64,000 bases of DNA from Pycnococcus provasolii (Eukaryota > Chlorophyta > Pseudoscourfieldiophyceae > Pseudoscourfieldiales > Pycnococcaceae). Shown one piece after another: positions 39,161 to 48,383 of the stretch (its first letter is position 1; the number at the start of each line of letters is the position of its first letter). The notes beneath the pieces were generated by a model, which saw nothing but the letters and a program-made list of their open reading frames with translations, was not told where the DNA came from and did not search any database. The stretch spans positions 248,001-312,000 of the forward strand of contig OW568901.1 in the NCBI GenBank assembly GCA_938743325.2, written 5' to 3'. A program made the translations under genes and the position numbers.

Positions 39161-40789
39161 TCATTCCGATTCGTGTTTCTTTGCTTTGCGTGTTCCTGTT
39201 TCTTTGTTGTTTCCTGTGCACGCGTGTTTGTGCCCGCCGCCATGTTCCTTCCAGTCGTTCAGCTGGCACTCGCGGCTGCAGTATGCGCGACTGCCGCACC
39301 CGCCGCACTTCTTCAAATCGGTCGACTCTGTGCCGCACATGTCGCAAAACGTCGTGTAGCGCTCAGGAACCTGAAGCCAGCGTGCCCACTGATTCAGCTC
39401 CGCATACATCTCCGCGGCTGATGCGCCGTCGTCATCGTCAGCTCCCACGCCGAAGTTGGAGCTGGAGTTCGGGTTTGAGTTTTCCCTTCCGCCGTCGAAA
39501 AACGCGATGTCCTGAAACCAAGGTAAATCCTTGGCGAAGGCAACGCGCACGCGCTGCTCCGAGTCACTATCGTCGTAGTAGATGACCTTGCCTATGCGGT
39601 TGTTCGGCGTTTGATGGGCACGCCGCCCACCGCGTCGAGCACGTCCTGTGCCCAACAAGCGTTTAAAGGCGAACGCACGAAGACCGTTGGGAGAATTCTC
39701 ACGGTCTATGCCGCCAGAAAACAAGTTTACGCCGCCGAGTGCTGCACTCACGCGCCGCTCTCCGCCAAGCATCTTCGCGAGCGTCGACATGCCGGCAGCA
39801 GACAGAAGCCCTGCGGCGATGATGAGGTTGCTTCGCCTCTGTTGCATATCTATGCTCAGGTCGTCGTCCTCGCCTTGTAGTGCACGCGTGTACGCCTTCA
39901 CGGCGCCCCTCTTGTCGCCAGTGCGTCGAAGTGCGACGCCCAGGTTGTTTAGTTGAGTACGTACGTCGGCTACCGGGTCGCCGTGCACTTCGGCGATTTT
40001 GCAAAGCTCTTGGTAGACGTCGACGGCACGGCTTGGCTTTCCCATCGATTCGTACGATTCGCCGAGTATTTGTCTCATACAACACGAGTCGAATGTCACT
40101 TCTCCTTGCGCTGCTTCACAAAATGGCAAGCAGAGTGATATGAGAGACGCCACGGCAGCGTTCATGTGCATTTGTTGCATAATCCCCGTCGCCACTAGGA
40201 CGAGCGCATCGCAAGTGCACATTTCGCCGTCGTCGAGGCGGTCAATCAGCGCGGTGAGAAGAACGGCGTCGCGGAATGTTTGCGCCTTGTGCACGCTCAG
40301 TCCCGAAGTGGAGAAGTCCGGCACAAGAGACATTGGTCCACGACCACAACGTCCATTCGACACGCCAAGTTTTACGTCGATGTGCGCCTCGATTCCATTT
40401 TTATGAGTGCGTGTGACGCGGTAGACGGCGAACGCGTCGAGGTCCGTCGCGTCCTCTTCCCACGCCATGACAGCTTGTTTGCGCACGACAGCGTTTGACT
40501 CCGAGGCGTGGGCATTTTCGATGCGTGTGATTCGCGCCTGCTCAAGAATGTGCTCGCGTGCCTTTTTGAGGTCTGCTTTCACGGCGTCGAAACGAGGCAC
40601 TTCAGCGCTATTCATGCGACGGAAGAGAGCTTCCAACGAGTTGTTGAAAGACCTGTATCGTGAAGAACCTGGGCTACTTGGCGGCGACGCGGGCATTGAT
40701 GCCGTCCCGCCATAGAGCCGAGGATTCATGTCAGTGTGAAGAGTTGTTGTGTCACTGTCAGTCTCCCCACTACTACTCGTCGACGCCAT
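39161..40789 (-). CDS. TPR-like protein with C-terminal MYND zinc finger, 542 aa
   Basis: Start at the ATG 40789, since the upstream open part is AT-rich UTR. The middle of the protein is helical with at least one clear TPR pair: YESMGKPSRAVDVYQELCKIAEVHG followed by TQLNNLGVALRRTGDKRGAVKAYTRAL. The C-terminus has a MYND finger with the standard spacing, CDMCGT, KKCGGCGSRAYCSRECQLNDWKEH and a last HKHAC. MYND fingers bind proline-rich partners. TPR plus MYND proteins are abundant in algae and amoebae but mostly uncharacterised. The 5' flank has a diverged copy at 45874-45952 on the far side of the NACHT-WD40 gene. Confidence 0.85.
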   Translation of the reverse strand: MASTSSSGETDSDTTTLHTDMNPRLYGGTASMPASPPSSPGSSRYRSFNNSLEALFRRMNSAEVPRFDAVKADLKKAREHILEQARITRIENAHASESNAVVRKQAVMAWEEDATDLDAFAVYRVTRTHKNGIEAHIDVKLGVSNGRCGRGPMSLVPDFSTSGLSVHKAQTFRDAVLLTALIDRLDDGEMCTCDALVLVATGIMQQMHMNAAVASLISLCLPFCEAAQGEVTFDSCCMRQILGESYESMGKPSRAVDVYQELCKIAEVHGDPVADVRTQLNNLGVALRRTGDKRGAVKAYTRALQGEDDDLSIDMQQRRSNLIIAAGLLSAAGMSTLAKMLGGERRVSAALGGVNLFSGGIDRENSPNGLRAFAFKRLLGTGRARRGGRRAHQTPNNRIGKVIYYDDSDSEQRVRVAFAKDLPWFQDIAFFDGGRENSNPNSSSNFGVGADDDDGASAAEMYAELNQWARWLQVPERYTTFCDMCGTESTDLKKCGGCGSRAYCSRECQLNDWKEHGGGHKHACTGNNKETGTRKAKKHESE

Positions 40790-40904
40790 CGTGTACAAAA
40801 TAAATAAAATAAATAAAAATAATGAAATGGAATGAAGACGTGTGTTGTGTGACAGATGATTTGAATCCCGGATTTTATCCGTTCGGGACAAGTCACAAGC
40901 AAAA

Positions 40905-40979
40905 GGGCTAGGGTTACGGGTTAGGGTTACGGGTTGTAAGGGTTAGGGTTGTAAGGGTTAGGGTTACGGGTTAGGGTTT
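40905..40979. repeat. Interrupted TTAGGG array
   Basis: Seven TTAGGG units alternating with TTACGGG and GTAAGGG variants, about 310 bp upstream of the NACHT-WD40 ATG and in the same order pattern as the array at 38989. Confidence 0.92.
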
Positions 40980-41111
40980 CCATGGAGCCGTCCTTCCTCC
41001 TCCCTCCTCCTCCTTCCTCATAAGGTAGGCCACACCCTCCATCCCCCTGGAGCCATAATCAGCCCGAGGATTTTCGTGCAAGCAGCGTGCAGCGTGCAGC
41101 GTGCAACGTTC

Positions 41112-41225
41112 AAGTGCAAGTGTGAGTAAGTGTAGCAAGAAGTGCAAGTGTGAGTGGAAGTGTAAGTGCAAGTGCAAGTGTAAGTGTAAGTGATAGAGTA
41201 CAGTAAGTGTAGCAAGTAAGTGCAG
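41112..41225. repeat. AAGTGC/AAGTGT hexamer-rich tract
   Basis: About fifteen imperfect copies of AAGTGY with short interruptions, directly upstream of the NACHT-WD40 gene. Confidence 0.8.
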
Positions 41226-41287
41226 CTTTCAAGATTGATATTGGCCGGTGCTTGAAGCAATTATTGGCCGAGCAACTTGAAGCAATC

Positions 41288-44200
41288 ATGGGGTGTGCGT
41301 CGTCATCAGAGACATCAGTGGCGGCGGTACACGGCATTGATGCGGCGTTGTTGGCGGAGTCAACAGCGGTGCCAGTCAAGCCACCTAGTAGGCAAATCTT
41401 CGATGATGATGCGAAGAATCAGGCGCAGGAACACTCGTCCGAGTCGCCCGTGTACCGCGCAGTCGCTTTAGCTTGGCTTGCACAGTTTGTTAAGGCGCAC
41501 GACGGAACGACGCAAAGCTGGGACGTCGTCAAGGAGTTTATGAGTGAGGAGGATGGAGGTGGCCAGGATGCGGTCTTAACGGTGACACCGCACAATCTTG
41601 AGACGCACCGCGATAAGCGACGAGCTGCTGAGAAAGCAAAGAGTGGCAAGCCGGTTCCGGTGCAGTACCGTGACATTCCGTTCGAACAGATGTACACGAC
41701 GGATATCGTCGAGTGCTTCGTGCGTTCGCTGGCACGCAAAGAGCACATGAGCTACGCGCAAGCGAAGAACCTTCCTGTGGGCGCGCCGTCGTACTTTGTC
41801 TCGCACGCGTGGGGAAGCACTTTCGTCGACCTCGTGAAGAGCGTGACTGGGGCACTCGCAGGCGCTGCTCAAAACGATACGTACGTGTGGCTGGACATTT
41901 TCGCCATCAACCAGGACGATACGGGTGGCGTGTTTTCGGCGATGGCTGAACTAGATGATGGCAAGACGCTCGCAAGCACCGTGGAAACATCGCGCGCGAC
42001 GCTCGTCGTGCTGGATAAGGAGCGCGTCATCCCGCTGACGAGATTGTGGTGCCTATACGAGATCGGGTCGACACCACCGCAGAAGCTGCAACTCGTCACG
42101 CACGGGTTCTCGGAAAAGGACGTGTCGCATCACATTCGTAATATCGACGCGGAGACGGCGCTGTGCTTTTCGGAAGACGATAAGAAGATGATTCGCGGCG
42201 AAATCACGGGCAAATTTAAGTTTGAGAGTCTGAAGCACTTCACGGAGGAGCTCAAGCTGCGTTTCATGCTCCGTCCGATGAGCTATGAGTCGGATTTGCA
42301 GGCGCTGCGAGAACGTGGACAGAGCAACAACTACCAGCTGGACGAGCTGCGTGCACATGTGACGTCGACCGGTGGACGTCTTGCATGCATTGTTGGCGGA
42401 CCAGGCGAGGGCAAGTCGAGCGTGGCTGCGGCAGCCCTCGACTTGGTTCACGCGTCACACTTCTGCAAACGTGCTGATGTCAGGCGCCAGGACGTGCTTG
42501 AGATGGTGAGGTCGCTTGGCTTTCAGCTTGGTCAACGATTTGACGTTGTTCGCGAATGCTTGATTGATCTAGAGGAAGATACCGCCGCGAAGGCGCTCGT
42601 TGACCCGGATGTCGCGGTGAATGCGCTTTTGGTGGATCCGCTGAAAAAACTTGCTAAAATTCAAAAGCATGCGGTGATTTTGCTGGATGCGCTCGACGAG
42701 GCGGACGATGACCGGCACATCTCCAATGCTGCAGTCGGGTTGCTTCGGCATCTCGCTCGTGATGTGCGCTCGAGTGTCTCTGTGCTTGTGACGACGCGCC
42801 CAGATGCGGATGGGGACTATCCTCGTCGACGTGTGCTGGAGCACGATTGGGAGGGGGGCATGTGCGTGATGGAGCCTGCACAAGTTCTTGGACCGGCCCC
42901 GGTGGAAGTGAAAAAGGAGGAGAGTCGCCTTCCAGGACCCTGGGAAGAGGCGATGCGCAACATGCAGAGCATAAAGGTGTACCAGATTGTTGCTCGCGAG
43001 TTTGTCAAGCGGCATGGAACGAGCTCGAAGTCACCACCTGCGGACATTGATGCCGCGTATAAGCTTTGGTTTGATCGCGCAGCGAAGGATGACGAGGATG
43101 TTCGTCGGCTGATTGACATTGTGCTCGCTTCGCGTGAACCTCTCTCGTCAGCGCATGTTGATAGATTGCGTTTGCGAGAGACGTGTGAGCACCTACCTGG
43201 TTGGGGACTGCTGTTTGAAGAGCGCGATCACCTGCTGCAGACGTTGCACTTGTCACTGCGTGAATTTTTAGGAGACGCGAAGCGATCAGGTGAGCACGCA
43301 GCAGACGTATTTCGTGGACATCGTGAGCTGGCGCGATCGTGCCTGGACATTTTGAAACGTGGCGACGACGAGAAGGGGCCGGCTGTGGCATATTCCTTGC
43401 GACATGCACACGCGCACTTGACCGAGGCGGTTGAGAAGATGCAGCATGGTGACGATGAGACGTTGGCGATAAATGTGATGAAGGAGTGGCATGCTGCGTT
43501 TATGGTTGATCGTGAAAAGGAGGCGTCGATGATTCCTGAGGGATACGAGGCGTCACCGTGGTGTGCGACAGAGTTTGCGGGTCTGTGGTTGAAGCGTCAG
43601 ATGGAGGCAGGTCGAAGAGGTGTGCTCGTGGTGGAATTGCTGCGCCTCGAGAAGGCGCTATTGGAAGCGAAAAACAAGTTCGCGAATGATGCTACTGGGT
43701 TGATGGCGACTGTGGAATCGATGCATGCCTTTGTTCGCGTACTTCGGTGGGGAGTTGGGACGTATTCGGAGGTTGGATTGATTGCGGCGAATCTGCCGTG
43801 TACGAGTGCATGGCATCAGAGTCCAGGACAGAGGGTGCTGTCGTCTTGTACGCCAAGTCTTTGCATACCAGCTCGTGTGGATATTGATGCTACGATATTG
43901 AACAACATGAATAGCCATTCTTCTGGGGTGACTTCCGCATCGTATTCCGCGGATGGTACGCGCATCGTCTCCGCGAGCTTTGACACTACCGTTCGCGTCT
44001 GGGACGCGACGACAGGCGCGTGCATATCTGTGCTGGAAGGCCATTCTAGTGTGGTGACTTCCGCCTCGTATTCCGCGGATGGGACGCGCATCGTCTCCGC
44101 GAGCTGGGACAAGAGCGTTCGCGTCTGGGACGCGACGACCGGCGCGTGTATATCAGTGCTGGAAGGCCATACTCGTGCGGTGAGTTCCGCCTCGTATTCC

Positions 44201-45649
44201 GCGGATGGGACGCGCATCGTCTCCGCGAGCGACGACTCGACCATTCGCATCTGGGACGCGACGACCGGCGCAAGTATATCTGTGCTGGAAGGCCATTCTG
44301 GTGTGGTGACTTCCGCATCGTATTCGGCGGATGGGACGCGCATCGTCTCCGCGAGCGTGGACAAGACCGTTCGCGTCTGGGACGCGACGACCGGCGCGTG
44401 TATATCTGTGCTGGAAGGCCATTCTAGTACGGTGACTTCCGCATCGTATTTCGCGGATGGTACGCGCATCGTCTCCGCGAGTGACGACAAGACTGTTCGC
44501 GTGTGGGACGCGACGACCGGCGCGTGTGTATCTCTGCTGGAAGGCCATTCTGATCGGGTGCTTTCCGCATCGTATTCGGCGGATGGGACGCGCATCGTCT
44601 CCGCGAGCGACGACTCGACCGTTCGCATCTGGGACGCGACGACCGGCGCAAGTATATCTGTGCTGGAAGGCCATTCTGGTGTGGTGAACTCAGCGTCGTA
44701 TTCCGCGGATGGGACGCGCATCGTCTCCGCGAGCGACGACTCGACCGTTCGCATCTGGGACGCGACGACCGGCGCAAGTATATCTGTGCTGGAAGGCCAT
44801 TCTCGTGCGGTGACTTCCGCATCGTATTCCGCGGATGGGTTGCGCATCATCTCCGCGAGCAAGGACAAGACCATTCGCGTGTGGGACGCGACGACCGGCG
44901 CGTGTTTATCAGTGCTGGAAGGCCATTCTGATCGGGTGCTTTCCGCATCGTATTCTGCGGATGGGACGCGCATCGTCTCCGCGAGCCACGATAAGACCGT
45001 TCGCATCTGGGACGCGACGACCGGCGCGTGTGTATCTGTGCTGATAGGCCATTCTGATTGGGTGTTTTCCGCCTCGTATTCCGCGGATGGGACGCGCATC
45101 GTCTCCGCGAGCGACGACTCGACCGTTCGCATCTGGGACGCGACGACCGGCGCAAGTATATCTGTGCTGGAAGGCCATTCTGGTGTGGTGAACTCAGCGT
45201 CGTATTCCGCGGATGGGACGCGCATCGTCTCCGCGAGCGACGACTCGACCGTTCGCATCTGGGACGCGACGACCGGCGCAAGTATATCTGTGCTGGAAGG
45301 CCGTTCTCGTGCGGTGACTTCCGCATCGTATTCCGCGGATGGGTTGCGCATCATCTCCGCGAGCAAGGACAAGACCATTCGCGTCTGGGACGCGACGACC
45401 GGCGCGTGCATATCTGTGCTGGAAGGCCATTCTGATATGGTGTATTCCGCATCGTATTCCGCGGATGGTACACGCATCGTCTCCGCGAGCGGGGACGAGA
45501 CCGTTCGCGTGTGGGACGCGACGACGGGTGCGTGTCTATCTGTGCTGGAAGGCCATTCTGATGGCGTGACTTCCGCATCGTATTCCGCGGATGGGACGCG
45601 CATCGTCTCCGCGAGCGAGGACAAGACCGTTCGCGTGTGGGATGTATGA
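41288..45649 (+). CDS. NLR-like STAND protein: TIR/HET-like effector domain - NACHT - 14 WD40 repeats
   Basis: 1453 residues from the ATG at 41288, chosen because it gives MGCASSSE, a myristoylation-type N-terminus; the frame is open 12 codons earlier. An N-terminal effector-like domain (about residues 60-330) has SYFVSHAWG at about 168, YVWLDIFAINQDD and RLWCLYEIGS, motifs reminiscent of both TIR and HET domains. A NACHT-type NTPase follows with P-loop GGPGEGKSS at about 370 and Walker B VILLDALDEA at about 463, then VLVTTRPDAD as sensor 1. A helical linker leads to 14 WD40 repeats of 42 residues from about 875 to the end. Such STAND receptors oligomerise on sensing a ligand through the WD40 part and activate the effector domain. 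The function here is inferred from the architecture. No intron or break is seen. Confidence 0.93.
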   Translation: MGCASSSETSVAAVHGIDAALLAESTAVPVKPPSRQIFDDDAKNQAQEHSSESPVYRAVALAWLAQFVKAHDGTTQSWDVVKEFMSEEDGGGQDAVLTVTPHNLETHRDKRRAAEKAKSGKPVPVQYRDIPFEQMYTTDIVECFVRSLARKEHMSYAQAKNLPVGAPSYFVSHAWGSTFVDLVKSVTGALAGAAQNDTYVWLDIFAINQDDTGGVFSAMAELDDGKTLASTVETSRATLVVLDKERVIPLTRLWCLYEIGSTPPQKLQLVTHGFSEKDVSHHIRNIDAETALCFSEDDKKMIRGEITGKFKFESLKHFTEELKLRFMLRPMSYESDLQALRERGQSNNYQLDELRAHVTSTGGRLACIVGGPGEGKSSVAAAALDLVHASHFCKRADVRRQDVLEMVRSLGFQLGQRFDVVRECLIDLEEDTAAKALVDPDVAVNALLVDPLKKLAKIQKHAVILLDALDEADDDRHISNAAVGLLRHLARDVRSSVSVLVTTRPDADGDYPRRRVLEHDWEGGMCVMEPAQVLGPAPVEVKKEESRLPGPWEEAMRNMQSIKVYQIVAREFVKRHGTSSKSPPADIDAAYKLWFDRAAKDDEDVRRLIDIVLASREPLSSAHVDRLRLRETCEHLPGWGLLFEERDHLLQTLHLSLREFLGDAKRSGEHAADVFRGHRELARSCLDILKRGDDEKGPAVAYSLRHAHAHLTEAVEKMQHGDDETLAINVMKEWHAAFMVDREKEASMIPEGYEASPWCATEFAGLWLKRQMEAGRRGVLVVELLRLEKALLEAKNKFANDATGLMATVESMHAFVRVLRWGVGTYSEVGLIAANLPCTSAWHQSPGQRVLSSCTPSLCIPARVDIDATILNNMNSHSSGVTSASYSADGTRIVSASFDTTVRVWDATTGACISVLEGHSSVVTSASYSADGTRIVSASWDKSVRVWDATTGACISVLEGHTRAVSSASYSADGTRIVSASDDSTIRIWDATTGASISVLEGHSGVVTSASYSADGTRIVSASVDKTVRVWDATTGACISVLEGHSSTVTSASYFADGTRIVSASDDKTVRVWDATTGACVSLLEGHSDRVLSASYSADGTRIVSASDDSTVRIWDATTGASISVLEGHSGVVNSASYSADGTRIVSASDDSTVRIWDATTGASISVLEGHSRAVTSASYSADGLRIISASKDKTIRVWDATTGACLSVLEGHSDRVLSASYSADGTRIVSASHDKTVRIWDATTGACVSVLIGHSDWVFSASYSADGTRIVSASDDSTVRIWDATTGASISVLEGHSGVVNSASYSADGTRIVSASDDSTVRIWDATTGASISVLEGRSRAVTSASYSADGLRIISASKDKTIRVWDATTGACISVLEGHSDMVYSASYSADGTRIVSASGDETVRVWDATTGACLSVLEGHSDGVTSASYSADGTRIVSASEDKTVRVWDV
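43912..45646 (+). repeat. 126-bp tandem repeats coding for WD40 blades, 14 copies
   Basis: Each unit codes for GHSxxVxSASYSADGTRI, SASxDxTVRVWDATTGAC and a linking ISVLE. Copies are almost identical in DNA except at a few codons. Repeats 6-8 and 10-12 form nearly the same three-unit block, so part of the array was duplicated as a block. The last unit ends at the stop codon. Confidence 0.97.
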
Positions 45650-45762
45650 AGCACGATGTAATTTAGGGAGTGACGTGTTGTTCGCTTGTAAACATGTTTT
45701 GTTATGAACGAAAAAGCGCTCCAATAGGATAGAAGAAAGATGTTAAGGGGAACTGATCTTGA

Positions 45763-45873
45763 TCAGTCCCCCACCAAGGCACCAAACCTGTCGTATGTTT
45801 TGTCCCAAGAAGAAATATTCCGGACTATATCATGAACCTGGCGGCGCGGTGTGTACGCTGAGTCACGAGCCAT
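45763..45873 (-). CDS. Small ORF (36 codons) behind a MYND-like 5' flank
   Basis: The ATG at 45873 occupies the same position relative to the duplicated AT-rich flank as the real start codon of the MYND gene does at 40789. The ORF begins MARDSAYTPRRQ and ends ALVGD. No similarity to the MYND protein is seen. It may be a promoter copy that captured a new short frame, or merely chance. Confidence 0.25.
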   Translation of the reverse strand: MARDSAYTPRRQVHDIVRNISSWDKTYDRFGALVGD

Positions 45874-45952
45874 GTATGTATGTATAAAATAAAATAAATG
45901 AAAATAATGTATTGAAATGGACCGAGGAATGAAGGAAGACGCGTGTTGTTGT
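45874..45952 (-). repeat. Diverged copy of the MYND gene 5' flank
   Basis: Aligns with 40790-40855 with small indels: the shared core blocks are ACACAAC, CTTCATTCC, CCATTTCA, TTATTTT and ATTTATTTTATTT, in the same order and ending at an ATG in both. Both copies are on the minus strand and bracket the NACHT-WD40 gene. Confidence 0.8.
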
Positions 45953-46619
45953 GTGACAGGACTATTATTTGAGATGCGCGAAACGCCTCCGAATCCCCTC
46001 GAGAGAATTCCTCCTCGAGCGAGCCAGCCTGGTTTCCATGAATGAATGAGGGGCCCCCGTTGGAATAGACCGAAGAAGGAATAGACACTATCGTAAAGGG
46101 TACAGGAAGTAGGGACCCGTTCAGCAGCTCCGATCCGATCCCAATAAGGCAGCTCCGGCCTAATAAGCTCCTCCCTGACGGCATGACCATGACCATGATC
46201 AGGGAAGAGAGGACTTGCAGCTGAACGAGGTAGCTGAGCCCGGTCCCCAGGAGGCCGGAGAAGACGACCTGGGCACGGTTTCGGACTTGCAACACAACAA
46301 GGCGTGGTTCCATGGAAGGCCAGCCGTACCATGGTAGTCTATTAGGGTCCGTTGGGAATTGGGATCCCTCCTTCTGGCAGGAAAAGAAACGAAATCTAAG
46401 AAGGGGACGCGGAGAGAACGGAGGAAACGAAACGAGTCATGCCAGCAAAGCAAGAGCAAGGCGAAAGCGCGTGTTCGGTTGATTTGAGGGGGGAATGCAG
46501 TTGCAGTCGGTTGCTTTGATTTGATTCCCAGGCACCAGGGGGGGGTATTCCAGGGGGGAGGAAATCCGACGTCGGTCGATTCTGAAACACGCCCCCCCCC
46601 CCTTCCCATTCAGACATCC

Positions 46620-48326
46620 ATGTCGCGTCCTCCATCTCTGTCTCTGGGATCCTCGGAGGATGTCCGTCGTGCGTTGGTGCGTTCGTCGCGGTTGGCAGGG
46701 TTGGTTAAGAATGGTGGGGGAGATGACTCCTCCTCGAAGTCCTGTCTTAAGTCTTGTCGTGCTGCTTTACTTTTAGCGGATGCGGTTGTCCTGCGTGCGG
46801 CTTTGTCCTTGCGGCTCTTGAATCATCGTTCGTCTCGGGGGGGGTCATCCACATCTGCTTGGTCGTCAGGGTACTCGTCAGGGTCTTCGATCTCTGGGTC
46901 ACGATTCTCATCTGGTGGTGGTGGTGCTAGTGGTGGGGGATCGCCGTCGTCAACAGGCAGTGGCGGCGGTGGCGACAACACCAACGTCAACGTCGGTGGA
47001 GGATCAGGTGGTTTTGTTGTTGGCTCACCATCTTCAGCTTCAGCTTCATCATATTCATATTCAGGAGGGACTTCTCAAACTTCGATCGCTGCCGTGATTG
47101 CATCCGCGTGCGCGTCTGACGAAGACGCCGCGCTCGCGGCGCAGTGGCTTGAGAGAAGGAGACTAAGCTCTTCTCAGAAAGCCGTGTACAGACTTGCGGG
47201 ATTTTCCGCAAAAACATCGTCGTCAAAACTCGTCGAAGAAGGCACGGACGAAAACGAAGTCACAACCACCGCCGAACTCACCACCGCGCACGCAGCGAGC
47301 GGCGTGTTTCTCACGTACCTGCCACAGCACGTCATGATTGCCCTGCTCGTCATTCCGCCCTTTTTGGTCTCTTTCCAGACGCTCGTGATCGCAATCACCG
47401 TCGTCGCGGCACTGTACCTGCCCACATATCTAGGAAGGCCGTCAACGCGCCCGTGGCGCGCGTCAAAGCGAATTAAGCGATTCCTCACGCGGTGTGCCGA
47501 GGCGGCGAGCACGAGGTGGTACCCGTCGATGTGGATCGCGTGCGACACGTGGCCAGAAACGACATTGTACGACTCGCAAAAGCTCATGTTCGGATACCAC
47601 CCGCACGGACTCTGCCCCGCGCTGTGCATCTGGGCGCCTCTGACGCGAGCTTGGGGTGGCGCACTTGCCGCGGCGGCGAGGTGGGATAAGGCACGCGCCG
47701 CACCTGCGCCGCTCGTCGCTTCCGTGCTTCACCGCATTCCGATTCTGCGCGACCTGCTGCAGGCGGTGGGAAGCTTGGAGGCTTCCAAGGAGGCGATCCG
47801 AGGTGTGCTGAGCAAAGAGGATAACAACGGTGTGCTCCTCGTCCCTGGAGGTATCTCCGAACTCATCGAGGACGGACGGGCGGGTCACGCCGCGGTGGTG
47901 CTCGTATGCAAGCACAAGGGGTTCGTGCGAGAGGCACTGCTGTCTGGTGCATCGCTCGTTCCCGTGTTCTGCTTCGGCGAGCATCGCGCACTGCGCAACC
48001 TCTTCCCCTGGCGTTCCGCGATGAGAGCCGCCTATAGGCTGTTCGGCATTCCCCTGCCATACCTGCCAAGTGGACACGGCATGGGTCTGCTCCCTCTGCC
48101 CGCGACGGATCCCATCGCCGTCGTCGTTGGCGCACCTCTGCCTCCGCCGAGTGACGTGACGCCTGAGCAGCTGCGCGACGACCCGCAGCTCCTCACGCGC
48201 ACGATTGATGCCCACCACTACCGATACTACTGCAAGCTATCAGCGTTGTACTATCGCCACCGCGCCGCGTTTGGATACGGCGACGTTGGGCTCGTGCTCG
48301 ATCATCTATCGTCAGCCTCTTCCTGA
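46620..48326 (+). CDS. DGAT2: Diacylglycerol O-acyltransferase type 2 (DGAT2)
   Basis: 568 residues from the ATG at 46620. The N-terminal 200 residues are a low-complexity Ser/Gly tail of a kind absent from compact DGAT2s. A hydrophobic pair (HVMIALLVIPPFLVSF and VIAITVVAALYLPTYLG, about 238-275) anchors it in the ER membrane. The catalytic part has FGYHPHG, the HPHG active-site motif at about 326, then VPGGISELIE, in the position of the conserved glycerol-phosphate-binding block, and VPVFCFGEHRALR. DGAT2 makes triacylglycerol from diacylglycerol and acyl-CoA and is often present in several copies in algae. Related wax or monoacylglycerol acyltransferases share these motifs, so the substrate is probable, not proven. 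Confidence 0.88.
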   Translation: MSRPPSLSLGSSEDVRRALVRSSRLAGLVKNGGGDDSSSKSCLKSCRAALLLADAVVLRAALSLRLLNHRSSRGGSSTSAWSSGYSSGSSISGSRFSSGGGGASGGGSPSSTGSGGGGDNTNVNVGGGSGGFVVGSPSSASASSYSYSGGTSQTSIAAVIASACASDEDAALAAQWLERRRLSSSQKAVYRLAGFSAKTSSSKLVEEGTDENEVTTTAELTTAHAASGVFLTYLPQHVMIALLVIPPFLVSFQTLVIAITVVAALYLPTYLGRPSTRPWRASKRIKRFLTRCAEAASTRWYPSMWIACDTWPETTLYDSQKLMFGYHPHGLCPALCIWAPLTRAWGGALAAAARWDKARAAPAPLVASVLHRIPILRDLLQAVGSLEASKEAIRGVLSKEDNNGVLLVPGGISELIEDGRAGHAAVVLVCKHKGFVREALLSGASLVPVFCFGEHRALRNLFPWRSAMRAAYRLFGIPLPYLPSGHGMGLLPLPATDPIAVVVGAPLPPPSDVTPEQLRDDPQLLTRTIDAHHYRYYCKLSALYYRHRAAFGYGDVGLVLDHLSSASS

Positions 48327-48383
48327 AGCGCTTTCTTTTGTTTCATTATATATTACATTTTAGAAAAAAAGTGTTACATTGTT

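Larger units (their letters stand above)
40790..41287. other. Divergent spacer with telomere-like array and AAGTGY repeats
   Basis: Contains the MYND promoter (AT-rich part 40790-40855), the TTAGGG-type array 40905-40979, a GCGTGCA triplication at 41083-41105, and an AAGTGC/AAGTGT hexamer tract (about 41112-41225) reaching close to the NACHT-WD40 start. Confidence 0.6.
45650..46619. other. Intergenic region with duplicated promoter-like segment
   Basis: About 970 bp. The stretch 45874-45952 is a diverged copy of the MYND gene 5' flank and leads into a small ORF (45763-45873). Further right there are GGGGG runs (46546-46560) and a C run (46592-46603), but no gene that I can support. Confidence 0.5.

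Noticed and set aside
43912-45646. Regularly spaced repeats resembling a CRISPR array
   Set aside because: The repeats are coding WD40 units of 126 bp in a eukaryotic gene; there are no unique spacers.
43816-45654. Long antisense frame (612 codons) opposite the WD40 array
   Set aside because: It is the mirror of near-identical 126-bp repeats; lack of stops in one unit repeats in all. No domain in the antisense product.
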